A stretch of DNA of 18,157 nt, from assembly GCA_029747585.1 (NCBI GenBank), contig JAPEVF010000905.1, positions 1 through 18,157 of the forward strand, read 5' to 3'. This DNA is from Pleurotus djamor (Eukaryota; Basidiomycota; Agaricomycetes; Agaricales; Pleurotaceae). Numbering within the stretch: the first letter of the stretch is position 1; each line of letters starts with the position of its first letter. Below the pieces are notes generated by a model that saw nothing but the letters and a program-made list of their open reading frames with translations, was not told the origin of the DNA and searched no databases. The translations under genes were made by a program, and so were the position numbers. Below are positions 1 through 12,047 of this stretch, piece after piece.

Positions 1-192
1 CAATTTGTTCTCGGAGTCTGCCTTGCGATGGTCTCTCGGATTTGAATGGCTTGAAGAAAGGTTGAATGCACATCTCGGACCGTTTTTCGTCCTCAACCCA
101 AGTCTTGGGCTTGCTATACGAAGTGACATCCCCCTTCGCACAGTCTACATTACCCACAACCTTGTAAGAACTCCAAAGCGGATATCTTCTTG

Positions 193-474
193 CTAAGAGT
201 GCCCTTGATTGGACTCAGCTGCATCTTCCAGTATTGGCGGTATCGACAGATGCATGGTCTCGTGTGTGTTGATGATGATGGATCCCATGCGTAGACGTGC
301 TCTTCGTTGTTTCCAATGGAGCTCGCGGTATGAGTTGGTCAACAAAAGAACCAGGCCTGTCGCAGCGGCGACATCAATAACCAGCTCTCCATCCAGTTCC
401 TCTGTATTACGGAACATGCCGAAGTCAAAGTAAGTTTGACCTTGATCTCTTTTGACGTGAGTGATAACACTCAC
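193..474 (-). other. Weak open frame with one hydrophobic segment, unassigned
   Basis: A minus-strand open frame of 93 codons covers this stretch. It contains one possible membrane segment (ELVIDVAAATGLVLLL, about residues 30-45), followed by a basic patch and the string SIIINTHE. The arrangement faintly recalls one helix and the following loop of fungal multi-helix membrane proteins of the DUF6533/DUF6534 type. No second helix or convincing splice partner was found on either side. It may be a decayed fragment or chance. The rest of 1-752, apart from the N at 586, shows no gene I can support. Confidence 0.15.
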
Positions 475-752
475 ATCTACCTCCGGTCTCTAGCCAGATA
501 AATTGCTCCTGATGAGAGTCTAATGTCAGGCAGGCATATTTCGTGTGCGGTGCGTGGTACAGAGGATTCGTTTGATGTCGCCGCTNAGGAGGGCGTAAGA
601 GGTCGGAGGGAACCTTTCTCAGACGGCGCTTGAACGTTTCGTGGATTCTAGAGACTCTACAATGTATTGCGATTCAACGCTACTGGACAAGAAATCATCG
701 AAAGTGGTAGAATTTGGGAGGCTATACAGCTCGCTAGATCAAGGGCGTTCGC

Positions 753-2505
<1,753 letters not shown>

Positions 2506-2582
2506 GGGGAATGAGGTTCAAAGGCGATAGAAAAGAAAGCTCGTTGAGATCTCTGAAGAAATCAGAGCGAATAACATCCAGG

Positions 2583-2590
2583 CTTTTATA
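2583..2590 (-). promoter_or_regulatory. TATA box of the manganese peroxidase gene
   Basis: TATAAAAG on the minus strand about 80 bp upstream of the peroxidase ATG (2505-2503), a normal spacing for fungal peroxidase genes. An ATTGG (inverted CCAAT) lies just upstream at 2596-2600. I found no convincing metal-response element nearby. Confidence 0.65.
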
Positions 2591-2600
2591 CGTTTCCAAT

Positions 2601-4120
2601 CGCCTCGTCTTCCCGCAGATGCGAAATTTCTGTACGCGAGGGCCTGAGCGCGCTGACGGTAGTCGTCAATAATATTGGACGTAGGTTGGAAAAACCACAT
2701 AGATCGCGGGGTAATCAAACGTTACCGAAGACCATTGACATGGATGGGAGAGAAACATCGAGGAAACGTTTGTACCGGAAGCCTGGGATCCCAAAAGAGC
2801 GGAATGTTCGGGTGGGACGAAACCTCTGATGGGAACATCGTGTGAGCACAACGTCGGGAAACACAACCATTCTCATACCTGCTCTCACATTAGAAATTGA
2901 ACGAATGATACCGGCGATGTTGTGAAGATCACGATGAGGGCTGTTGAGGCAATTTGGCTTCGTACGATGAGAATGGAATCAGTGCAAATTCAAATTGATT
3001 ATTGGCGACCGTATGGCTCTGGTGAGTGAGCGTAGCTGTAGAGATTGCACGTTCGACGGCTCTTGCTTGATGAGCAGAGGGCTCAAAACCGTGAAATGCG
3101 GGGTAGAATCTCAGCGTGTTGCGCCGAACTTCTGGTCGATATGCGATTGAGATAAGCGCGATAGGCGAGTCTGTGAGGTGACAGTCAGCGCCGCGAACAA
3201 AATCCAAGGGGTGATATTACCATGGTTCTGCAACTTGAGAATTGTTGGGGTTGTTAATCAATAGCGTATGATTGGTCGAGCGCCCGGGGGTGAACCAAAA
3301 GGGATATGATTTGAAGGAGAATCGTGTAAGAAAGAAATGTTCACGTCCACGGTACAGAATAGCTATCCATAGCCAGGGCATCGGAGTGTGGATGGGAAAG
3401 AAGATCCTCGGTTTCCTTTGTGTTGGGCCGTAAAGAGTGTAGGTATTTTCCCAAGCCATTGATGTTGAGGCATCATCGGACATGGGGTCAATGGTGCGTT
3501 GATTCGGAACTAGTTGTACTTAAGTTGTACGGCCGTTATTCTGGAAAACGAGGCGCCGGTGACGGTGCGATATTCATGCTCAGTGTCTGCACAAAGCTCA
3601 AGTAATCAAGAGATGGTCGAGAATTTACGGATGGCTTGGCATGTGGCTGCATGGGGTACTAGAGAGATCATCAGGCATGCTGTTTGGCATGGGAGAAGTT
3701 GCGTTACGTGCCTATTCTTGTAATCTCGCGAGTCGATCCTAGCTTAAATTCACAGCATCAGCAAAACCGAGGCGGCCAGTTGACCTCGATGACTCACCTT
3801 TACCATCAAAGTCAAGGCCAATGTGGCATACTCGTACGGTTATCTGGGCTCGATATACCCGGGATTACGAGACCAGCTTGGCTGTGGAAGAAAATTCGGT
3901 GTCCAGCAGCCCGTCTCCGAATTTTGAAACTTGTTGACGCGTCCCCCGATGCGATGTACGGACGAATTAAGCGTGGAAGTCAGCAGAACAAAACAGTTTG
4001 AGCAGCGAACGGGTATATTGCGAATGTGACGATAGTGTCATGGACATGGTGGTCAATGATCAAAGTCCTTCTCGAAGTCCACGCAGGTAAACAAGTACAA
4101 ATACACGAATGGGGTCCCAG
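2601..4120. other. Spacer between peroxidase and DUF2156 genes
   Basis: About 1.5 kb with ordinary CpG content. The minus strand is open from 3483 to 2929 apart from one TAA at 3217-3219. An intron-like stretch (GTAATATC donor, CACAG acceptor) surrounds that stop, but splicing it out creates another stop in frame. I see no recognisable domain, RNA gene or repeat. It probably holds the peroxidase promoter region and the downstream flank of the next gene. Confidence 0.4.
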
Positions 4121-5350
4121 TCATTTCCTCAACAACTTCAACAACGCGTTAACCCCGTCCAATCCAAAACCCTCGTCAGGATAACAGACATACATGGCTG
4201 CATGCTCGGAATCGAACTTGTTCTACGGCGAATGCCTCAATTTACTATAAGGCGATGGAGAAAATGGCTTACCCTGAAATCGCCTCTTTTGAGAAGTCCA
4301 GCACCTTTCGCGACTTTACCATAAGTCTTCGCGAGCGCATTTACTCTCCATCCAGAGAGATTCTCGATGGGCTCTACTTTCTCCGACGCCGTCGTGCCAA
4401 ATGTCACCATGACACGTTCATCTTCGGTGGTTTGCTCGTCGTTCAAGGATTGGAGGGCGCCATGGATGAGGGCCTCGGAAGTACCCTTGGAAGCTTCGGG
4501 GAAGGACACGGCGTTCTTGATCTGCCAGGCATGACCTTTGATGGGAGTGAGGATGAGGATACCAATGACCTTGAGAGTTACTCGAAGTCAGTTCACCTGC
4601 GCGTAAAGCCGTCATCGACTAATTACTCACTTTCTGCTCGTGTGTAGCGATCCAGTATCGACGGTGCTCTTCGTCTAGCCATGGCTGTACCGTGGTCGAC
4701 GCTATCTGAAGCCCAGATTTCGACCTTTTCCACTCTTCAATCCCCGCTTCGACCTCTTTCCTCATTTCCTGCGTCCATTGCTCGCCTTTCACCTCGGAAA
4801 CTTCTACGTTTGCTTTGGCTGCCCGACGAAGATTCTTCTTCAAGTCTTTGATCAGCGACGAAGCTCCGGAGCCCTCGTCTTTACGCTTCGCATCGTTTTG
4901 CGAAGTTATGTCGATAACGTGCGCGGGATCCAATACATCTTCGTATATGCAGCTGACTGTGCACCATCCAAAAGATGGGCCGCCTAGGACGCGTTCAAGT
5001 TCCTCATCCACGCAAGACCACACCAGCTGCAGTCCCTGTTCTACGGCCCATTCCACGAAGGCTTTTGCTGTCGGCTCCAATGCCGATCGGTCAGAAACCA
5101 GAGGATTTCCCCAAGCAAAAACGTAGGCATCGTGTTGCATATACCCTTGAATGGGCTTGAACGTAGACTGAGGTATCTCTTCTACAGGTTGCCAAATCTT
5201 GTAACGATCGAACTCGAGCCAAGCGGTGGCGCTGGACGATCCATACTGGGCAACCAAGTCGCTTATGGTGGATTTGTCGAAATTAGCGTGAACGGACGTG
5301 GTGGACGTTGTCGTAGATTGCGAGCGTGGGCTTCCAATTCCGAAGGGCAT
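4121..5350 (-). CDS. Free-standing DUF2156 / LPG_synthase_C domain protein, putative lipid or sterol aminoacyl transferase
   Basis: Exons 5350-4631, 4569-4273 and 4222-4121 join in phase 0 to give 372 aa. The N-terminus to about residue 30 is Ser/Thr-rich. The body shows the features of the phosphatidylglycerol lysyltransferase C-terminal domain (DUF2156, a double GNAT fold): YGSSSATAWLEFDRYKIWQ (about 36-54), HDAYVFAWGNP, the basic helix KKNLRRAAKANV (about 170-181), VIGILILTPIKGHAWQIKNA at the start of exon 2, NLSGWRVNALAKTYGKVAKG, and the tail MYVCYPDEGFGLDGVNALL. In fungi, DUF2156 domains transfer amino acids from aminoacyl-tRNA to ergosterol (ErdS, fused to an aspartyl-tRNA synthetase; ErgS, free-standing, for glycine). 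This protein has no synthetase part, so an ErgS-like or other tRNA-dependent role is an inference. The second acceptor (CTCTCAAG, ending at 4570) was chosen because it removes in-frame stops and restores the EQK-VIGIL join. Confidence 0.85.
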
Positions 5351-7053
5351 GATGGTAATGGTCGTTCGGGGTATGTTGTCTGTCTTATAACCACACCGTC
5401 ATTCTCATTGATGATGTCATTAGATGATAATAGGGAGTCTCTCCCCACGGAGCGAAGAGTGCGCCACATAGCTCATCCTCGACGTTTCTCGACGAAGCGA
5501 GGCACTCATCGTCAAGCGTTCACCACGGACTTTCCATCCAATCGCATGGGCAGCACTCGAAGTCCAGCCTCTCGAAAGTATGTACATAATACAACAAGGT
5601 TGTTGTCGACATTTATCGAATTTCCGAGAAGGCCGAACACTGCTCGCTGTAGAGCGTTTTCTTCGAGTTGGCTCTTTTCAGCGGCGGTACCCTGAGCCCA
5701 CGTTGCGTCGCAAACCACCATTATGCAAGACGGTCATCGACTCGTTTGACGACCACCACTGGATACTCCACCATAGTTTTCGGTACTACACTCTGGCAAA
5801 AATAGAACACGTCGCAACGGCTTCTCCGCTGGGACTGAGCTTTCGTAGGGCAAAGCAAGGACTCTGTCTTACCGTTCGCGTGATCGACAGAATTCTCAAA
5901 TACTGCTCACTATTAGGCAACGCCATTCACGAACGCGAGAGAACCAAGTCATCGTCCTTTCCATCCAGCGGTCAAGCGGTCTTCCAACGGGCTCACTCTG
6001 TCTTTGCTGCTTTTCGAGCTGCTGGTAGTCCCCTAATCGGTGTTACTCTAATCGGTGTTGCTTGGGATGGTTGANGTGTTTGTGGCGNCGCGGTTGGTGA
6101 GCTCTCTTTCTAGTCAACGTACCATCTCGTACTGAAACACCGCATAGACCTGTCATGTACTATAGGATGTGTATACATGTTTTTCTGGCTTCCTTGATTG
6201 TGAGTGGCGCTTCTCGTCTCAGTGACAAGCGCATCCCTCTGATCAATATGGGATTAGCGTTTATTCTGGGTCCGAGCAGGCTCGTCTCTCGCACATCACG
6301 GCACACGTTTGGCTTCATAGGACGACGGTCGCACCCGAGTCGATGTCCGCATCGTTGCCATCATTCGGCATAGTCCTCACACGCGTCATTGACCGGCGAC
6401 GCCTTCCTTACCCTGCCGCTGAGCGCACAAAGGTGATCTTGTCACTCAAATCTTACTATACCAGGCCTATCTCTACCCTTTTACGTCTAATAACGAATTG
6501 TCTTTTGCTTCAACTTTTGAACGGAGTGCTTCGCGAATGAAATGGCAAGACGTCTTACAAGGGCCTCAACCATGCTGTCCTCGCCCTCGGCTTACGTTTT
6601 GATTGATTCGCCCTAGATCTTCGGCTGCGTGTCGTGGCTGTCGAAGTCATCCACTTTGTCATGGGGTGGACGACTCTCCCCCGCTGGTAGTGAGTAACTG
6701 TTAAGTTTTCTTGAGAGACCCAATCCTGATCATGGTTCCTGTCCTGTAGATTACGAGGCGGTGTATTCGGGCAAGTATCGGACGTGACTGAACCTTGGGA
6801 GGGAGCCATTCAGTGAGCTTCAGGCTTGTCTATGGGCATCCAGCAAACTCCACCCCATCTATCGCTGGTGGGCCCAAGTCGAGCTCAATGTCGGGAGCTG
6901 TAGCGCATACATAGACGCCGACTCAACGTGGATACGACGCACACCGCAGGCCGTAAGGAGTAACTCGCCCACAAAAGCACATTGCTGCCATGTGCCTTCG
7001 ACAGTTCGTAGCCTGACACGATTCATCGGTTCTCCCTAGCTCTCCTTCGCACC
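5351..7053. other. Spacer with two ambiguous bases and a possible F-box remnant
   Basis: About 1.7 kb without a gene I can support. Ns sit at 6075 and 6088. Around 6495-6545 the plus strand reads ASRMKWQDVLQ in one frame, resembling the MEWQDVFRMRM of the F-box gene at 7315-7343 at both protein and DNA level. Stop codons and a loss of frame follow at once. This may be a decayed F-box duplicate. No tRNA or rRNA was seen. Confidence 0.3.
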
Positions 7054-8826
7054 ATGACCACGACGAGCTCCCGTCTTCGCCTCCGTCAAGCGATCAGCTC
7101 TTGGGGCTTCATCTGTGTCCTCAATCCCGACTCGAAGGTCTTTCGGGCTATCCTTCGCTACTTATCTCGTGTGATCTACTCGAAATCGACGACGGGTAAG
7201 CTACGTCCCTAGCCGTCTTCGATGTGGGCTTATCATTCGCAGTGAAAGCCATCAAAGAACCTATCATTCTTGACTTGCCTTTCGAACTCGCGGAGGCGAT
7301 CTTGTTGGAAATGGAATGGCAGGATGTCTTCCGCATGCGCATGGTATGACTTTGAGTATCTTTGGGCTCGACGAAGACACTTATCGGCGAGGATCAGGTT
7401 TGCCGAGTCTTTTATGTCGCGTCGAAATCGCGATTCGTCTGGGAGAAGCTTTTCACATCCCTTTCCAACTCTTACGCCCTACCCATCCTCACGCCGAAGC
7501 CGTTACAAGCGTATTCGCCGCCAGAATTAGAGAATTTCGTAACAAAATGGCTTCGCTCCGAGTGGGGATGGTCTTCTTCCACTTTGAACAAGTTACCCAC
7601 ATCCCGCGTTATACGCACAGACATAACCTTTGAGAATACACATGTTCTCATTGATGGTGGCCGATGGCTCCTAGAATCTGATCGCACGGACAATGGGACC
7701 ATTTATTGCTACGATCTGGCTTCTCAAACACCACATTTGAACCGCTTCCCCCTGATTCAACCCGAGACCCAGGACTACTATGCGAAATTTATCTCTTTCT
7801 GTGTGGATCATACTGCACCTCATCTTGAGTTTAATCTGGCGGTACCGTATCGACCAGGTAAATGTCCCTCCCTCGCAAATCTTTGTTGTCCTGAATCGCC
7901 TTATTAGTGTCTCAGGACCCTCTCGGAAAGATCTCAATATGGCGGGTTATCCAGTCAGTCACTGCATCGGGCGTGGACACCCTCTTTGCTACACACGTCA
8001 CAACATTCTTCTCGCGGCAGGACTTGATAGTGTGCTATTCATCCCTGCTAGGATCCAAGTTTGCTGTCCTTGATCCCTGGCTTCAATGTGACATATTTGA
8101 CTGGTCAGCTTCAAGTGGCTATCAACGATACAAAAGTTCCATTTTCCCTCGAAGAGAGCTTGTAAGACATCTTCAGTCTTTATGCTAGTCTTTGATGCTA
8201 CTAAGAAAATATGTTAGAAGGGATTGCGACTACTTCCAAATAACAAGATTCTTGTCATTGGACAAGCAGATATCTATGTCTACGACATTCCTGAACCCCG
8301 CTCTTCCACCATCTATGAACCCTCCGAATTTCAAAATCGATCTTTGCCTACCCCCATCTTTCACTTTCATACCATGAATACATATTTCAACTGGCTATTT
8401 TCTCCAGTACAAATCAGCTATACTGGAGCTTCTCAAATTGCTTTTATCAAGGGTTTTGAGGTCCTTGCCATTGTTATCACTGCAAGTGGCAGGGTATCAA
8501 TAATCAAGCTTGGACATCTGGACATGGAAAGACACTGCTTTACTGACTCAGTTGCCTTAGGATCCCATCGCACATATGTGCGATATGTCTGCTCCACAGA
8601 TATTTTTACTTATAGGTTTACAAGCTTGGGAAGCAGTTACCAGTCCAAGGAGTATACATACAAGACATGCAAATCTGATTTCCAAAGGGGGGTTTGGTCA
8701 TCACCTTTGCTTAATGAGGAAAGTGGAAGGGTTATTGATCACATTGAGGACAACTTGGTTCTCTTAGACTACAGTGCCCCTTCTCCTATAATACCTGCTA
8801 CTGTACTAGATAGGCCACCAGCCTGA
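7054..8826 (+). CDS. F-box domain protein, 5 exons
   Basis: Exons 7054-7195, 7243-7343, 7398-7857, 7908-8161 and 8218-8826 join in consistent phase to give 521 aa. The F-box lies in exon 2 and the start of exon 3 (about residues 54-90): IILDLPFELAEAILLEMEWQ, then DVFRMRMVCRVF. Such proteins normally dock onto Skp1 in an SCF ubiquitin ligase. The rest looks like the beta-rich substrate-binding region of many agaricomycete F-box proteins, with GGRWLL, GTIYCYDL, LLPNNKILVIGQADIYVYDI and a late VIDHIEDNLVLLDY. The start ACCATGACC has a good context. Exons 1-4 have normal CpG, while exon 5 has almost none. The stop at 8824-8826 is a few bases from the end of the convergent copy A gene. The partner substrate cannot be deduced. 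Confidence 0.88.
8567..8584. repeat. Perfect 18-bp palindrome in F-box exon 5
   Basis: ATCGCACATATGTGCGAT equals its own reverse complement. It lies inside coding sequence and contains two of the only about six CpG dinucleotides in the exon. It could be a chance feature or a protein-binding site. Confidence 0.5.
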
Positions 8827-8844
8827 TTTGATTAGAGTAACAGA

Positions 8845-10597
8845 TTAGCATTTTTTNAAACTTGTGAATATAGCAAAGCACTTTACCCAAATTAGAAGTA
8901 TCTTGAGTATGGAAACATATGTGTCATGTTGCAACTGTGCCACTGATACTGCAACAGATTCCCAGCATTTGAATTTATGCACATTTAACTTGCTTTCTTG
9001 AGTAAGAGGCTGAGAGTTTGTTTGTTCCATAAGGCCAAATATCCAGTCTTTCCCATTTGTCAAGCAATATCTGATACTTTTCACATGCTTAGCTTGTGCA
9101 AGGCTAAGCCAACAAGTCAACAACATACTATGCTAGAAAATTCAAAGACTTACGCAACCATTACCTCAGCATGCATTTGATTAATATGCTTATCAAGTGA
9201 TTCTGGCACTACTGGCAGCCCCTTGGCCTCAATGATTGTGAAGGAAACCCTAAATTGTGGCTTTTTGGCAATTTCACTGCTAAGTTGGTCCCATGTCTTT
9301 GAATCTGAATAAGAGTTAGCTATTTCATTGTCACAGTTCATTAAGATTTGAATATAGTACCTAATATTGCCTCTACAAAGGCTGAGAATTCATCCACATT
9401 ATTAACTCCATCATTGCTAACAGAGCAAATAACATAATCAGATTTCCCAGAAACCAATGTTGCTATTGCATCTGTATTTGTATCTTGATTGGCTGGTTGA
9501 ACAAATGGCAAGCATTTGTTGTTTGAAGTTAGAGTCAGTTCAGGTAATAAAAGGACCTTATTGGAGCCAGTACTGAATTTGATGAAAAGCCCTAGCATGG
9601 CTAGTAAAAACCTGTCAATATGTATGCGGGCAGAAGCCTCTGGCTAGTTAATTAACAGTATTAGACAGAAGCAATGCAAAATCAGCAAATCTACTAACCT
9701 TTTTAGCCATAGCCTTGGCCAATTGCTTGTAGTGCTTTTGTATTTTCTTGGTGTTCCAGTTGCTCTCCGGCTTTTGCAAAACAGGCTGAAGTGATGAATC
9801 TGCATTGGCAGAGTTGATATCCAGCAATTTTTGATTGGATTTATCCAATTTGATTTTCTTTATATTGCTGTTGGCTAATCCCATGGCTTCAACATCCTTT
9901 CTTTTAATTTCTGAAATCTCAACCGTCTTATAAAATAATGAGATAGAAATTCACAGAAGGGCTGATAACATTTTCAAAAACTTACATTTACTTCAAAGCC
10001 TGCACACTCTGGAACATTGCGGACACACTTGTTAATATCATCAATTTGAATGGCATTGGTGACTCTGAGAGGAGGTTGATTGTCCTGGACATCTATTGAT
10101 TCTCTAGATGTGTCTTGAGTCAAGCCAGTCACAGTGTTTGTATGTCCATCAGGAGAGGGGAAAGTAATAGCAGTTTCAGATGGGCTAGTGGTATTATCAA
10201 CAGGGGCTGGAAGGTTGGTAGTGCTGCCCTGTACCACTGGAGTGGAAGTAGGTTCAGAGTCATTGGATTCACTGGCAGTGAGTGGGTTTGCACCACCAGG
10301 TGTGGAAGAAGTAGCCATAGATGTGCTGCTAGTAGGAAGCCTAGCCTGACCAGGTGCCTGTGCATTGGTAGCCTCAGTTCCTTCCTTGGTGTCAGCTGTG
10401 GGGGAGAGATTGGGCTTTTGGGTGTTGACATGAGTTGGTTCCCCAACTGTATCAGAAGGCTTGGAGTTGGAGCTAATATCCTCTGTGGAGGATCCCTGCT
10501 TGGCACTGGGTTCTTCCAAAGCACCAGCTGCCTTTGGTCCCATAGAGGAAGCATCCAAGCCATGGGTTTGTGGTGGGTTGGGGGGTTTGGATGGCAT
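8845..10597 (-). CDS. PD-(D/E)XK nuclease-like protein, copy A (intact)
   Basis: Exons 10597-9986, 9926-9699, 9643-9361, 9304-9154 and 9076-8845 join in phase for about 501 aa. Residues 1-190 are Ser/Thr/Pro/Asn-rich and probably disordered. TVEISEIKRKDVEAMGL starts exon 2, and a Lys-rich stretch follows. Exons 3-5 hold the core: SGKSDYVICS (Asp349), TIIEAKG (Glu400, Lys402), QMHAEV (Gln417), then IRYCLTNGKDWIFGLM. The spacing of D, ExK and a downstream Q helix is that of the restriction-endonuclease-like fold seen in many uncharacterised mushroom proteins; nuclease activity is inferred. It is paralogous to copy B (14693-16152). The N at 8857 falls in the last codons. If it is a spurious base, the protein ends a few residues later at 8832, 5 bp from the F-box stop. 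The whole gene is strongly CpG-depleted yet has no internal stop. Confidence 0.8.
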
Positions 10598-10602
10598 TAG
10601 TA

Positions 10603-10670
10603 CTGGTTAGATGCAAGGTTCCCAGCTCAGTTTGCTCCAGTTTGAGTAAGAACTGGTCAGATGAACTTAC
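10603..10670 (-). other. Probable 5'UTR intron of copy A
   Basis: A donor TCTAG/GTAAGT at 10670 pairs with an acceptor CTAACCAG ending at 10603, five bases before the ATG. It is 68 nt, the size of the coding introns in this window. Its presence argues that copy A is, or was, transcribed. Confidence 0.5.
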
Positions 10671-10755
10671 CTAGAGAAAGGTCTGAGGTGTCTTTCAGAA
10701 GAAGTTGTTGGACTCTGTAGATGGATTGTGAATAGACATGAATTCTTGAGGAGGC

Positions 10756-10762
10756 TTTTATA
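10756..10762 (-). promoter_or_regulatory. TATA box of copy A
   Basis: TATAAAA on the minus strand, 165 bp upstream of the ATG. Copy B has the same element 168 bp upstream of its ATG. The long distance is explained by the 5'UTR intron. Confidence 0.55.
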
Positions 10763-10977
10763 CAAGGGAGGCCCCCCAGTATGGTGGTTGCTAGTGTCAG
10801 CATTGAATGGAGTGGGGTGGACAATAAAATGGTGATTCAAATATTGGGGCGCCGCCGCGCAAGATGGTGTGTACACGAAACATCTATAAAATGATAGAGG
10901 ATACGCACAACCAAGAGACCACTGTTAAGGAGCCATCATTCTAAACGCCGCCACTGTTTAATTGATATAAACGAGAC

Positions 10978-11640
10978 TCAGGCGAGGAGAGTGGTCAACG
11001 AGTCTTGCGCACGGCTCCAAGTGGCCTTGGGGTGGCCGAAGAATATTATGTGCCCTGGATCCGGCGATGGAGAGCCTAACGCCTCCATTGGCGGATGATA
11101 TATGAGTCTATGATAGATGAAGCTGGAGCCTGAGGCCTGAAGCGTGGACAGAAGTGGCCACTCACGGAACGTTGCCCCGGTCAAGGGATGGGGGCGAGCC
11201 ACGACGCAACGTTGGTAAACGTCAACTGCAAGTTTCGCATCCAATTGTAGATAGCCAGTGTAATGTAGACGGAGCATGGATTGATAAGAGACATCGCGCC
11301 ACGGCCCACAGGGATCTACCTCAATTCTCTGTACAAACTTCGTCGTGTAGTTGTTCGGTCTTGTTTTCATCTAACCGAACCATTGTCAAAGTAGACCTAG
11401 GACAGAAGTAGATACCGTGAAGGGGTTGCATCAGCGAACTTGAAAAGGTTGGCACCCAGGGTGGTGAGAAGTGCCAGTGAGCAGTTGGCCATGGTAATAG
11501 TATGACCAGACGTCGACCACGCCTTTTAAGTTTTCCTGTGACTCCGAATCCCCAGTCAAAAACCAAAAAGCCGTGGTGGGTAACGGCGGGTTTTGGACAG
11601 TTTGTGGAGCCGTGCTGTTCAAAACTGTCGGTTGACTATC
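10978..11640 (-). CDS. Unrecognised two-exon candidate gene
   Basis: Two minus-strand coding-like stretches are separated by a short gap. The upstream one runs from about 11640 to 11440 and reads VLNSTAPQTVQNPPLP and VVDVWSYYYHGQLLTG. The downstream one (11370-10978) reads NNYTTKFVQRIEVDPCGPWR, then LHYTGYLQLDAKLAVDVYQR, ending SLTTLLA. A donor CAA/GTTCGC at 11439 and an acceptor GGTTAG at about 11371 would join them in phase. An alternative acceptor (CTAG) gives VYFDNGSV and then a stop. No ATG is visible at the 5' end, so an earlier exon is probably missing or the gene is broken. I do not recognise the family. CpG content is normal, in contrast to copy A just to the left. Confidence 0.35.
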
Positions 11641-11699
11641 AAATGAGCGAATTACCTACCGAGCAAATAGTTACCATCAGTTTTCGTCAGCTCACATGA

Positions 11700-12047
11700 G
11701 TTTTACTATTTGTAGCAATTAAAACATATTGAATTTTCGTTCCAAATAGGTGTGAAGGGTATTGAGCAGTTGTAGAGAGTAAAATTAAGCTTGAGACAGT
11801 GATTATAAGTTTCGGAGAGTTACAAGAGAGCAGCAGAAAGCTCGAGAAAGTGGGGGAAAGCTAATTAAATATTGTCCTGGTGTTACTGTATCCCTGCCCG
11901 CCGCCGCCGCACGATGCTAAGTTCACGGCACCCCTTCCGTCACCTGCGATCGGCACGTTTGGTGTTTTCCTTGTTGGCTGAGCGAGCCGGTTTTCTCTAT
12001 GAAGGATGTTAGAAGAGATCGAGAACGAGAACGAAACAAATAACTTA
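11700..12047. other. AT-rich spacer, nothing recognised
   Basis: Positions 11700-11880 are AT-rich and purine-biased on the plus strand (GAGAG and GAAAG motifs). 11880-12047 returns to higher GC with a short CCGCCGCCGC run. I see no gene, RNA or repeat unit here. Confidence 0.4.

Larger units (their letters stand above)
8162..10849. other. CpG-depleted domain (about 2.7 kb)
   Basis: Counting by eye, about six CpGs occur between 8162 and 8830 and about five between 8830 and 10849, with TG and CA in excess. The next 400 bp (10850-11250) hold about 30. The right edge is abrupt at GGCGCCGCCGCGC (10849 onward). The left edge falls in the F-box gene around the end of exon 4 and intron 4. The domain covers F-box exon 5, all of copy A and its promoter. 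Such loss is known from long-term cytosine methylation at CpG; the cause here is inferred. Confidence 0.8.

Noticed and set aside
2929..3483. Nearly open minus-strand frame upstream of the peroxidase
   Set aside because: It is interrupted by a TAA at 3217-3219. The intron-like stretch that would remove it produces a new stop, and no family features are visible.
3690..4020. Possible tRNA or other structured RNA in the spacer
   Set aside because: I looked for tRNA arm motifs (GTTCRA-type T loop, matching acceptor stem) and found no consistent set.
5132..5695. Long plus-strand open frame across the DUF2156 start
   Set aside because: It is antisense to a well-supported gene in its first part and has no recognisable features beyond it.
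7148..7342. Minus-strand frame opposite the F-box exons
   Set aside because: It is a shadow of the spliced F-box gene, whose plus-strand exons join in phase.
10115..10600. Long plus-strand open frame opposite copy A exon 1
   Set aside because: It mirrors the low-complexity, CpG-poor coding strand of copy A. It has no upstream promoter or splice support.
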